Assembly (NCBI RefSeq): GCF_017377655.1
Contig: NZ_JAFREL010000020.1
Span: 124,001 to 188,000 of the forward strand
Source of the DNA: Candidatus Enterococcus ferrettii
Lineage (GTDB): Bacteria; Bacillota; Bacilli; Lactobacillales; Enterococcaceae
DNA: 64,000 nucleotides
Direction: 5' to 3'
In this document: positions 47,600 through 55,757 of the stretch, piece after piece
Layout of the letters: each line of letters starts with the position of its first letter
Position numbering within the stretch: position 1 is the first letter of the stretch
Notes under the pieces: generated by a model
The model's database searches: none
Told to the model about the DNA's origin: nothing
The model's input: only the letters and a program-made list of their open reading frames with translations
Translations under genes and position numbers: made by a program

Positions 47600-47673
47600 A
47601 ATTTTTCTGATTTAAGGCGTGGCAATCCCTCCATAAAATAAAGTCATCAGCAGAATAAAGAAACCTCGCAGGT

Positions 47674-48774
47674 TTAACTCACCCAACCCAACGATAAGGT
47701 ATCTACCATTTTTCGCCGCTCGGTTAAGTCAGATCCGGTATAGATATCCAGAGTCATTTGAGTAGAGGCATGCCCTAATAAAGCACTAATGCCCGTGATA
47801 GTACCGCGATTTTCCAACAAACGAGTCGCAAAGGTATGCCGCAATTGATGGAAGTGGCAATCCTTCACCCCAGCCTTTGCACAAATCCGTTGGAAGTGAT
47901 AGGTAATCAGACGAGGTTCCATTGGGCGATCCCCTACCTGAAAAACAAATTCCTTCGTCTGTTTAGGCTTCCAAGATAACAACCAAGCCTTCACTTTTTC
48001 AGACAAAGGTAGTAGACGTTCAGAGGCTCTTGTTTTCGGTCTTCCCAGCTGCAGCTCGGTTCCTTGGCCTTCAGACAAGACCCGTTGATAGGTGTGACGA
48101 ACCGAGATTAGGTTGTTGGAAAAGTCAATATCTTCCCAGCGCAAACCCGCTAATTCCCCAATACGCAGACCGGTTTGCAGGGCAAATAAGACGAGCTTAC
48201 CATTTTTTTCAACGGTCGCCGTTTCTTCCAATTGTTTTTGTTCTTGAATGGTTAACGGTTGGATTTTCTTGGCTTCTTTTTTAGGCAGGACAACTCCTTT
48301 GCAAGGATTTGTTTCCAAAACAGCTTCGTTGACCGCCTGTTCAAAATAACGTTGAACGGTTTGAAAAATCGTGTGAATGGTGGTGCTGGATAAGGTGGTA
48401 TCACTCAACTTTTGAATCCATTCCTGCATATCTTTTTGGGTAATGGCACGTAATTCCAGCTCTCCCATGTAGGACAGTAAGTATTTAGTCACTTTATACT
48501 GATAGGTTGTTAGGGTAGATTGCTTTACTGTTTTTTTCTGTTGGTCTAGGCAGTAACTCATCCAGTCTCTGACACTGCCCGAATAGAGGCCTTGAATGAC
48601 TTGAACTTGTTTATACAACCATTTCATTTCAGTTAGTTTTTCTTTTGTTTCCTTATAAGTATGACGATAGACATAGCCATAATGAATTTTCCCATTGGCT
48701 TTACGTCCCTTAATATAACGGCCTTCCCAGCGCCCATCCTTGCGTTTATAAATGTTTTCTCCACGACGACTCAT
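47674..48774 (-). CDS. Tyrosine recombinase/integrase
   Basis: The 366-aa protein has an N-terminal AP2-like arm-binding domain (RRGENIYKRKDGRWEGRYIKG), a SAM-like core-binding domain, and a catalytic domain with the tyrosine recombinase residues: R in ALQTGLRIGELAGL, H-x-x-R in FHQLRHTFATRL, H in LGHASTQMTLDIY and the nucleophile Tyr in DIYTGSD. It is of the Tn916/phage type. ATG at 48774 was preferred with AAAGGAG 10 nt away; a TTG at 48780 is possible. It is isolated: no excisionase, no mobile genes, flanked by two repeats. Confidence 0.92.
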   Translation of the reverse strand: MSRRGENIYKRKDGRWEGRYIKGRKANGKIHYGYVYRHTYKETKEKLTEMKWLYKQVQVIQGLYSGSVRDWMSYCLDQQKKTVKQSTLTTYQYKVTKYLLSYMGELELRAITQKDMQEWIQKLSDTTLSSTTIHTIFQTVQRYFEQAVNEAVLETNPCKGVVLPKKEAKKIQPLTIQEQKQLEETATVEKNGKLVLFALQTGLRIGELAGLRWEDIDFSNNLISVRHTYQRVLSEGQGTELQLGRPKTRASERLLPLSEKVKAWLLSWKPKQTKEFVFQVGDRPMEPRLITYHFQRICAKAGVKDCHFHQLRHTFATRLLENRGTITGISALLGHASTQMTLDIYTGSDLTERRKMVDTLSLGWVS

Positions 48775-48800
48775 AGACAATGTTCTCCTTTGGTATAGTG

Positions 48801-48835
48801 ATAATTTTGACGGCTCAAATGACGGCGAATAAAAT
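48801..48835. repeat. Repeat copy B (TGACGGC tandem) at the integrase promoter
   Basis: TGACGGC at 48808 and 48820 (12-bp period) then GAATAAAA; same orientation as copy A. It overlaps a weak promoter on the minus strand (TTTGAG, 16 bp, TATACC) that would drive the integrase, and on the plus strand reads TTGACG-17-TAAAAT. Two further TTGACGAA motifs stand at 48908 and 48948. Confidence 0.8.
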
Positions 48836-49465
48836 CATGGAAAGCTCCTGAAGTAGATGATTTTATTCTTTTCTCATCGAAAGTTAGTAACTAAAGAACA
48901 ATAAAAATTGACGAATTGTTCAAAAAAAATTCTTTTTTAAAAGAATATTGACGAAATTCTGTCCTTATACTATACTTTGATTAGAAATTGATTATTTATT
49001 TTTATCGGTTTTTTCTTTGATTTATTTAGTCCAAGAAACTAAATTTTAAAATTTAGTTTCCCTTAAAATTAAAATAAACTCAACTTATTTAAGTTTACTA
49101 TTAAGTTATGTCTTTTGCATCACTTTTCTAAATCTACTTCAGCCTTCAACAAAAAATTCTTTTCTTATTAATCTTTCATTTATAATTTGTCTATTCTATG
49201 TATTAGTCGCCTCTTAAATCGCTAATCTCAATAATTATTTCTGATTACTTCATTTTTCATTTAACCTCTGAAATATGTATATTTGTAATTTTCGCTTTCT
49301 GTACTTTAAATAGTGAAAAGCAATTAGATTATCCTATCGCTGGAAAATCAGTGAGATAAAAGATTTCCTTTAGTCTATATGTATCTTTTAAGAAAAAGGA
49401 TTCTACGTAATATCGTCCATCGATGAGTCTTACAACAATCATTAATCTGCTTTTTTATGCTCAAA
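48836..49465. other. AT-rich region without genes
   Basis: About 630 bp that is much more AT-rich than its surroundings, with no open frame above about 20 codons. It contains two TTGACGAA motifs and an 11-bp perfect inverted repeat CTGAAGTAGAT (48848-48858) / ATCTACTTCAG (49132-49142). It may hold the distal part of an integration site. Confidence 0.55.
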
Positions 49466-49516
49466 AACAAAAGCTTCCCACTCACTACATGTTAATCAGT
49501 GAGTGGAAAGCTTTTT
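49466..49516 (-). terminator. Terminator of the ECF-nucleoside hydrolase operon
   Basis: On the minus strand AAAAGCTTTCCACTCACT pairs with AGTGAGTGGGAAGCTTTT, then a T run. The 18-bp stem has one mismatch. Confidence 0.9.
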
Positions 49517-49517
49517 A

Positions 49518-50450
49518 TTATTGAAGGTCATCCAGTTTCTCCAATGCTTGAACAAGTAGTTCTACAAAGGCTGTTCGATTTACTGCTTCTAATACAAGGG
49601 TATTTTTAGATAATGTAGAATTTCTTCTTTTATCTGCAAAGGTTAATCCTCTTGCCAACCCATCATCGGTAATTACTTGAACTGCCTGTGGTTCACCTCT
49701 AAACATTTCCGGCTGTAACAGATAGGCTAGAGCACAAAGGTCATGTATTGGGCTGTTTACAAAACCAAATTGGCGGCCCGATTGATTATAAAAGTTTAAT
49801 AGTTCATAGGCTAGGTTGGACACCTTCCCTTTTTTCCTTAAACTTTGAATTTCTTCAACAGTAATTTCGGCGGTTTCAGTTACATCTAGTCCAGCCATTA
49901 CAATAGGTATCCCTGATTGAAAAACGATCTGAGCTGCTTCTGGATCAACATAAATGTTGAATTCCGCCAAAGGAGTGATGTTTCCATGTGTGAGGCCGCC
50001 CCCCATCAAGCTGATACAATCAATTTTTTCCTGTATTTCAGGAAAAGCTTTCAGCAATAAGGCAATATTGGTTAAAGGACCTAATCCGACAATAGTTACT
50101 TTTTCTGGAGCGGCCTTCATCTTTTCGTACATATACTGAAGAAAATTCTCAGCTACCAAAGGATAGTTAGAGCCTTGAAAGAAAGGCCCATCCATTCCCG
50201 AATCTCCGTGAGCTTCTGGCGCCGTATTTAGTGGTTTTGTCAAAGGCCCAGGCTCGCCTTTGATTAGAGGAATATCGGCATTTACAAAAGCAAGAACATT
50301 TTGTGCATTTCGAGTAACCTTTTCTAAGGTTTGATTGCCTCCAATAGTAGAAATTCCTAATATTGACAGCTCAGCAGGGTGTGCTATGGCAGTCAATAAA
50401 GTTAATGCGTCATCATGACCAGGGTCACAATCAATCCATACTTGCTTCAT
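49518..50450 (-). CDS. Nucleoside hydrolase
   Basis: The 310-aa protein has the calcium-binding family signature VWIDCDPGHDDALT (D7, D9, D13, D14) and later motifs FNIYVDPEAA and SPIHDLCALAY. It cleaves N-glycosidic bonds of ribonucleosides to base and ribose. It is the last gene of an ECF operon whose other products import a substrate, so it likely acts on the imported riboside. Substrate may be a purine or pyrimidine riboside, or a modified one such as queuosine as in the clostridial QueK system. Ribosome site GGAGG. Confidence 0.92.
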   Translation of the reverse strand: MKQVWIDCDPGHDDALTLLTAIAHPAELSILGISTIGGNQTLEKVTRNAQNVLAFVNADIPLIKGEPGPLTKPLNTAPEAHGDSGMDGPFFQGSNYPLVAENFLQYMYEKMKAAPEKVTIVGLGPLTNIALLLKAFPEIQEKIDCISLMGGGLTHGNITPLAEFNIYVDPEAAQIVFQSGIPIVMAGLDVTETAEITVEEIQSLRKKGKVSNLAYELLNFYNQSGRQFGFVNSPIHDLCALAYLLQPEMFRGEPQAVQVITDDGLARGLTFADKRRNSTLSKNTLVLEAVNRTAFVELLVQALEKLDDLQ

Positions 50451-51243
50451 ATTCCTTGACCTCCAATAATTCCTGAATCGTCATGACTCCATCGCAGCCT
50501 AAAAGCTTCGCTAATTGACAAATGTAGGGCTGTTTTAAGTGACTAATGGTTAACAACGTCTCATCCCAAAAGATTTCAGCTGGTGTTCCTTCTCGACGTT
50601 TTTGCTTTTCAGCAAAGACGATCACCCGTGAAAATTCTGAAACTACAAATTCCATATCATGGGTGATGGTAATTACCGTTTTGCCTTCCTTAGTTAACTG
50701 GTTAATAATTCTTCCTAGTAATTCAGTTGATTGGCGGTCCTGACCGGCTGTGGGCTCATCCAAGATAATCACCTTAGGATCGGTAGCAATCACTGCTGCA
50801 ATCGTGATAAATTTACGTTTAGAGTAGGGAAGATTATAGGGGTGTTCCTGCAATACTCCCTCCAAACCGCACAATTCAGCTGCGGCTTGGACTTTTTGCA
50901 GCACTTCATTTTTGGACAGCTTCTGATTCTTAGGTCCAAAGGAAATTTCATTGTAAATAGTATCTTGGAAGATCTGATCATCAGGATTTTGAAAAACATA
51001 GCCGACAAAGTGAGACATTTGGGCTGTTGTTAGTTTTTCTGTCTTTTTTCCAGCCAGCAAAACATCTCCCTTTGTAGGACGCAGCAGTCCATTCATCAAC
51101 TTGACTGTCGTAGTTTTCCCTGCACCGTTTTGACCAATGATTGCGACAGATTCCCCCAATTCAAAGTCAATGTTTACTTGTTGGACAGCCTCGAAGCCAT
51201 TGGGATAAGTGAAGCTGACGTCTTTTAAAGATAAGTAAGTCAT
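50431..51243 (-). CDS. ECF transporter ATPase with degenerate signature
   Basis: The 270-aa ABC ATPase has Walker A GQNGAGKTT, Q-loop FQNPDDQIF, and Walker B VIILDEPTAGQD. The signature region reads LPYSKRKF instead of the LSGGQ-type LS-x-GE. EcfA-type heterodimers can tolerate one weak site. ATG at 51243 was chosen; it follows the partner stop by 2 bp. The end overlaps the hydrolase gene by 20 bp. Confidence 0.88.
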   Translation of the reverse strand: MTYLSLKDVSFTYPNGFEAVQQVNIDFELGESVAIIGQNGAGKTTTVKLMNGLLRPTKGDVLLAGKKTEKLTTAQMSHFVGYVFQNPDDQIFQDTIYNEISFGPKNQKLSKNEVLQKVQAAAELCGLEGVLQEHPYNLPYSKRKFITIAAVIATDPKVIILDEPTAGQDRQSTELLGRIINQLTKEGKTVITITHDMEFVVSEFSRVIVFAEKQKRREGTPAEIFWDETLLTISHLKQPYICQLAKLLGCDGVMTIQELLEVKEYEASMD

Positions 51244-51245
51244 TC

Positions 51246-52082
51246 TCACGCACTTCCTTTCAAAGCTGAGAAGGCTTCCGTTACAGTCAGCGGAACCACC
51301 TCTTGATGACCCATTGCTTCCAGGCAATACAACGTAACCTGCGGCAATTGTCCTCCATAATCCAACACTCTTTTATCTGTTAAAATTTCTCTGGTCTGCC
51401 CCTTCATTACTAGTTTACCGGCACTCATTACCATAATTTCGTCACAATATTCAGCCAACAAATCAACCTTGTGTTCTACTAGAAAGATCGTTTTTCCAGC
51501 CTTTTTCAGGTGCTTAATAATTTTAAAAATATCCTCCGTACTTTTCGGATCCAATTGTGAGGTTGGCTCATCTAAAATAATAACTTCCGGATCAAGAGCG
51601 ACAATTGAAGCCAGCGCTACTCGCTGCTTTTGACCACCAGACAGTTCAAAGGGATTTTTATCCGCTAGTTCATTTAGTTGAAATAAAGTCAAAAGCTCTT
51701 CCACTCGTTGGATCATCTGATCCCTGGCAATACCTAAATTTTCCATGCCATAAGCAATTTCTTCATACACAGTATCCTTTACACCAGAAATTTGGGTGAA
51801 GGGATTTTGAAAGGAGTAGCCGATATGAGCGGCCAGTTCTCCAATATTAGAATCATTCAGCGGACGCCCTTTTAAACTGACCTCCCCTGCCAGCTCCCCT
51901 TTGTACAATTCAGGAATAAAGCCGCGCATGATATTGCACAGCGTCGTCTTCCCCGATTCGTTCCCTCCAATAACGCCATAAACCTTTCCAGCTTCTAAAT
52001 CAAAGCTCACGTCGTTAATCACCGGCTCGGTCTCTAAGGGATAAGTATAGCGAATATTTTTCAGTGATAGAATTGGCATCAT
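51246..52082 (-). CDS. ECF transporter ATPase, canonical
   Basis: The 278-aa ABC ATPase has Walker A GGNESGKTTL, Q-loop SFQNPFTQI, signature ELSGGQKQRVALA and Walker B VIILDEPTSQLD. It is the partner of the degenerate ATPase at 50431. Two in-frame ATG codons (52082 and 52079) follow GGAGG; the first is listed. Overlaps the EcfT gene by 4 bp. One note: the Walker A has GNES in place of GPNG. Confidence 0.9.
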   Translation of the reverse strand: MMPILSLKNIRYTYPLETEPVINDVSFDLEAGKVYGVIGGNESGKTTLCNIMRGFIPELYKGELAGEVSLKGRPLNDSNIGELAAHIGYSFQNPFTQISGVKDTVYEEIAYGMENLGIARDQMIQRVEELLTLFQLNELADKNPFELSGGQKQRVALASIVALDPEVIILDEPTSQLDPKSTEDIFKIIKHLKKAGKTIFLVEHKVDLLAEYCDEIMVMSAGKLVMKGQTREILTDKRVLDYGGQLPQVTLYCLEAMGHQEVVPLTVTEAFSALKGSA

Positions 52083-52816
52083 TGATTCCTCCAAACTAAA
52101 TAAATAATAAAAATCAGGATTGCTCCTATGGCAATCAAATAGTCCCATTTACTTTTCTTAATGGCATAAATTGAGGTTTTTTGGGTAGTAGAAGAAAAGC
52201 CACGAGATTCTAACGTTAATACCCTCTCCTCTGTTTGTTGGATCGAGGACAAAACCAACGGACCCATCATGGGAACAAAGGCTTTTACACGAATCATTAA
52301 TGAGCCTTCTGTCTCAATTCCTCGAGATTTTTGTGCATCTGAAATAGTTTGAGACAGCTTAGACATTTGCGGTACCAACTGAATGGTAGAAGCAATGACG
52401 AAGGTCACCTTTTTTGAAACCTTGGCTAACTCCAACGCATGGATGATGTCCTTCACACTGGTCGCTTGAAAGAACCAAATGATACTGGAGCTGATGGCGA
52501 TAATTCTAGTAGACGTATCAATACTAGTAGCTAGTCCCAGCTGGGAAAAACTGACAAAAGCCCAAATCGGCTGTGAATCGGGATTCTTGATAATGAATAC
52601 TTGAATCAGGAAAATGAATAATACGATTAAAACAATTGATTTAACAAATAGTTTTAAGAAGCTTCCAAGGGTGTTTGAGAGCACACTCAGGAACAAAACA
52701 ACTGCAAACAACCCCAACTGAAAGCGATAATCAGGTGTGAACATGCTGAGGATGATAATAACCAATACCAATAAAAACTTAGTAGATGGATACAATCTGC
52801 CGATAAAGCTATTCAT
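52079..52816 (-). CDS. ECF transporter transmembrane subunit EcfT
   Basis: The 245-aa membrane protein has several hydrophobic helices and the two EcfT coupling motifs: AQKSRGIE and ESRGFSS, whose Arg residues contact the ATPases. It couples ATP hydrolysis to the S component. The first half overlaps the S component gene by 8 bp. Ribosome site AAGGGAG. It belongs to a dedicated module, not the shared one. Confidence 0.9.
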   Translation of the reverse strand: MNSFIGRLYPSTKFLLVLVIIILSMFTPDYRFQLGLFAVVLFLSVLSNTLGSFLKLFVKSIVLIVLFIFLIQVFIIKNPDSQPIWAFVSFSQLGLATSIDTSTRIIAISSSIIWFFQATSVKDIIHALELAKVSKKVTFVIASTIQLVPQMSKLSQTISDAQKSRGIETEGSLMIRVKAFVPMMGPLVLSSIQQTEERVLTLESRGFSSTTQKTSIYAIKKSKWDYLIAIGAILIFIIYLVWRNQ

Positions 52817-53417
52817 GACTCAGCACTCCCTTCTTAATATATTGCCCGCCATAATTCAACTTCACCAAGAAACGGTTAGGAATACGACGGACAATCAACC
52901 AGCTGATAGCAAGATTCAATACAGTATTTATTGTTCCTGAGATCAGATTGGTGGATAAAACTGAATTCCATAATTCTCTTCCAGTTGCTAGAAAGGCGGC
53001 TGTCACTAAATCCGTCCCTGCCCCCGTTACTCCACCAAACATAAATACCGTAACAACAGCAGCGGTGAAAGCTGACACAATCGTTAAAATAATAATTGCT
53101 GCCAGCATACCAACTACATTGGTATACATTCTCCAGCGTGAGAAAAAGCCAGAAACAAAACCGATACTCATAGAGACGAAACCAAAAGCAATGGCTATTG
53201 GATTCAACATGCCATTGACCACATTACCTAAAAGCCCAGTTAACAAACCAATCCATGGACCAGCTATCATCGACACCATCATCGTGCCTATCTGGTCAAT
53301 AAAAACGGGCAATTTTAAAATGGTGGACAGCTGATATCCCACGACATTCAAGGAAACCCCAACCGGAATAAGTAAAAGTGCTAAAAGCGAAAAATCGTAT
53401 TTTAAACCTCTTTTCAT
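52809..53417 (-). CDS. ECF transporter S component, ligand unknown
   Basis: The 202-aa protein has six hydrophobic segments, as in S components. The N-terminal part FSLLALLLIPVGVSLNVVGYQL and LPVFIDQIGTMMVSMIAGPWIGLLTG resembles other uncharacterised ECF S subunits. The operon with a nucleoside hydrolase suggests a nucleoside or base ligand. Ribosome site AGGAGGGG. First gene of the operon; its upstream gap (190 bp) contains the terminator of the Crp-like gene. Confidence 0.75.
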   Translation of the reverse strand: MKRGLKYDFSLLALLLIPVGVSLNVVGYQLSTILKLPVFIDQIGTMMVSMIAGPWIGLLTGLLGNVVNGMLNPIAIAFGFVSMSIGFVSGFFSRWRMYTNVVGMLAAIIILTIVSAFTAAVVTVFMFGGVTGAGTDLVTAAFLATGRELWNSVLSTNLISGTINTVLNLAISWLIVRRIPNRFLVKLNYGGQYIKKGVLSHE

Positions 53418-53569
53418 TTATTTCCCCTCCTGCAAAATTTTGTCCTCTGCCCTAGCTAGTTCTAGTGAAAAAATGCTAATCAAAAAAAGCGCTCTCATTT
53501 CTCTAAGACATCTGACTACACCTTTAAACTACCTGTCTTTTGTTTAAAATGAAAGGTCATCTGTCCGTT

Positions 53570-53601
53570 AAAAAAGAAGCATTTTGATTATTCAATGCTT
53601 C
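53570..53601 (-). terminator. Terminator of the Crp/Fnr gene
   Basis: On the minus strand GAAGCATT, 10-nt loop, AATGCTTC, then TTTTTTAA, just past the stop codon. Confidence 0.9.
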
Positions 53602-53607
53602 TTTCAC

Positions 53608-54309
53608 TTAATGATTTAATTTTCTTACCAACTTTTGATAATGTGCTTCATCAATCAAAACACTTCGTTTTTGACTGATAATTTCCTCTGATTGCTTTAA
53701 ACGCTTGATGCTTCTGCCCACGGTACGAACACTAATCCCTAATTCAAAAGCGATGTCCTGGTATTGCTTCTTCACTTCTACTATCGATTTTTTTGTATTA
53801 TGCTCCTCATAGTACTTTATCAAATAATATCTGACCCGATCGACTCCCTGGAAACGATACAGGAGTCCTTCTTTGCCTGATGTACGATATAAATCTTGCG
53901 CCAGCAACACGGAACAACGACGTAATAGCTCTTGGTTCTCCATAATTTCTTGGTACAATAAATACGAGGGCACTTTAATCACCGTTACTTCTGTAAGACA
54001 GGTAACCGTTGAAATGTACCTTTCTTTTCTTGCTAAGACTTCCAATAAACCAAGATTTCCATTGGTTTGATCTACTTGAAAATAGACATATTCATTCCCA
54101 TCTTCATAGTTTCTTTTCCCGATTCCAATTCCTTCTTTGATAAAATAGACATCTGTCGGAAAATCACCACCTACAACAATAACTGAATCGGCTGGATAGT
54201 TTAGCACTTGCCCGTGCAAGAGCAAAAATTCTTCTAAGACTGAGGCATTGAAGGCTGTCTCTTTTGAATAGATTTGCCAGCATTTTTTTAATTGTTCTTG
54301 TTTGCTCAT
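53608..54309 (-). CDS. Crp/Fnr-family regulator
   Basis: The 233-aa protein has an N-terminal cyclic-nucleotide-fold (PTDVYFIKEG, FQVDQTNGNLGLLEVLARKER) and a C-terminal helix-turn-helix (QDIAFELGISVRTVGRSIKRL). No Cys cluster for FeS is seen, so it is not an Fnr. It precedes the ECF operon in the same direction with a terminator between; it is the probable regulator of that operon. Effector unknown. Ribosome site TAGGAGG. Confidence 0.85.
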   Translation of the reverse strand: MSKQEQLKKCWQIYSKETAFNASVLEEFLLLHGQVLNYPADSVIVVGGDFPTDVYFIKEGIGIGKRNYEDGNEYVYFQVDQTNGNLGLLEVLARKERYISTVTCLTEVTVIKVPSYLLYQEIMENQELLRRCSVLLAQDLYRTSGKEGLLYRFQGVDRVRYYLIKYYEEHNTKKSIVEVKKQYQDIAFELGISVRTVGRSIKRLKQSEEIISQKRSVLIDEAHYQKLVRKLNH

Positions 54310-54411
54310 CGCTTCCTCCTATTGTGTGCGAAATTGATTGTATCATGGAAAAATGGTTCTTTTCTTCTATGATAGGGGTATTGGCATTTAAGGGCAATGG
54401 GTTTAACAAGA

Positions 54412-54455
54412 TAAATAAAAACACAGACAAACCTAACCTCTAAGCTTGTCTGTGT
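54412..54455 (-). terminator. Terminator of the sugar-dehydrogenase-like gene
   Basis: On the minus strand ACACAGACAA and TTGTCTGTGT arms are followed by TTTTATTT. Confidence 0.85.
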
Positions 54456-54474
54456 CACTACCCATCCTATTTAC

Positions 54475-55569
54475 TTAATTCTGCAAACTAATTCTAAGCA
54501 GCTGATCATCATTATCAGAGGGGCTGCCTCGGCCATCACGATTGTTGGTAATGAAATACAGATCATCCCCGTCACTATAGACATCCCGAATCCGACCATA
54601 ATCTGTAATCAGCTCCCTTTGCTGATTGTTTGCTAGATCGAATTCCAAAACTGCGGTACCCCGCAAAGCAGCTACGTAAAGCTTCTGATCATGATAGTCC
54701 ATACCCGAGGGAGCCCAAGTCTGGTTGCTGCCTGAGGTAAGCAGCGGGGCTTCCATTCCATCGCGGGTTTCGTTGCCTTCAATGACTGGCCAGCCATAAT
54801 TTTTTCCAGCCTCGACTACATTGATTTCATCGTTGGCACTGGCACCCTGCTCGCTGGCATACATCGTACTGTCATCAGACCAAGCAAGTCCTTGGGCATT
54901 GCGGTGTCCATAGCTGTAAACATAAGAGTCCGCAGAAGGATTATCATTAGGGATTGAACCGTCGAGATTCAACCGTAGAATTTTTCCCGCTAATGAATCC
55001 AAGTCCTGAGCATTGTCAGGAACTGAAGCATCCCCCGTCGTTACATAGAGCTTATCATCTGGCCCAATCTTCATTCGACCGCCGTGATGATTCGCCCCAC
55101 TAGGAATCTCATCTAGCAGCACTTCTGTTTCCTCCCATTGATTTCCATCTAAGTGCAGCTTCACAATCCGGTTCATCCGATCGCTGCCCTTCTCATAGGT
55201 GTAATAACCAAATGCTTCATTGGAGGTGGTAAAATCGGGTCTTAGAACAAATCCTAAAAATCCTGCTTCCGAAGCAGAAGAAACTGTTTCGTCAAAACTT
55301 ACTGGCTGTTCTTTTGCTTCACCATTTTCAATTCGTATAATTGAACCGCCTCGTTGTGTTAAGTAAATCGTGTCATTGCTCTTTTCAATCGCCCAAGGAA
55401 CCTCCAAATTGTCCGCAATGACTTCTGGATCAACACTTGCCGATTGATTGGCGCTAGAGCTGGAGGTGTCATTCGTTCTGTCATTGTTGCTCGTGTCAGT
55501 CGTTTCATTTGTGGCACAGCCGGCAAGAAACATACCAGCGATGGCACTAAAGATCAGTAATCTTTTCAT
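54475..55569 (-). CDS. PQQ-type soluble glucose/sorbosone dehydrogenase-like lipoprotein
   Basis: The 364-aa protein has a lipobox (AGMFLAGCAT, Cys at 18), a Ser/Asn/Thr-rich linker and a GSDH beta-propeller: NLEVPWAIEK, GANHHGGRMKIGPDDKLYVTTGD, GKILRLNLDGSIPNDNP, YSYGHRNAQGLAWS, and ASANDEINVV. These match aldose sugar dehydrogenases that use PQQ. No PQQ synthesis gene is visible, so either external PQQ is used or the enzyme has another role. A weak cre-like site (GGAAAGCGTTTGAA, three mismatches) lies at 55593-55606 before the start. Confidence 0.85.
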   Translation of the reverse strand: MKRLLIFSAIAGMFLAGCATNETTDTSNNDRTNDTSSSSANQSASVDPEVIADNLEVPWAIEKSNDTIYLTQRGGSIIRIENGEAKEQPVSFDETVSSASEAGFLGFVLRPDFTTSNEAFGYYTYEKGSDRMNRIVKLHLDGNQWEETEVLLDEIPSGANHHGGRMKIGPDDKLYVTTGDASVPDNAQDLDSLAGKILRLNLDGSIPNDNPSADSYVYSYGHRNAQGLAWSDDSTMYASEQGASANDEINVVEAGKNYGWPVIEGNETRDGMEAPLLTSGSNQTWAPSGMDYHDQKLYVAALRGTAVLEFDLANNQQRELITDYGRIRDVYSDGDDLYFITNNRDGRGSPSDNDDQLLRISLQN

Positions 55570-55691
55570 TTTTAATCACTCCTGGTCTTTTTTTCAAACG
55601 CTTTCCTAGTCTCCAAGGTACCATCTATGAAAAGACCCTGTAAAAATATATGCTTCATTTGAAATCAATTTTACCAATTGAAGAATTTTCA

Positions 55692-55721
55692 TTGACGGTT
55701 CGCTGCCTCAGCGCGGATAAT
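55692..55721 (+). promoter_or_regulatory. Promoter of the decarboxylase gene
   Basis: TTGACG (55692-55697) and GATAAT (55716-55721), 18-bp spacer. Confidence 0.6.
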
Positions 55722-55757
55722 GAGGGGAAATAAGATTAGGCGAGAAGGAGATAAGAC

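Noticed and set aside
47505..47600. Small RNA from a plus-strand promoter in copy A to the terminator
   Set aside because: TTGACG is present, but the matching -10 (TAGAAC) is poor; the repeats are explained better as protein-binding sites.
53418..53569. preQ1 or purine riboswitch before the ECF S component
   Set aside because: A CTAGAACTAGCTAG stretch looked suggestive, but the preQ1 consensus with its A-rich tail and pairing is missing.
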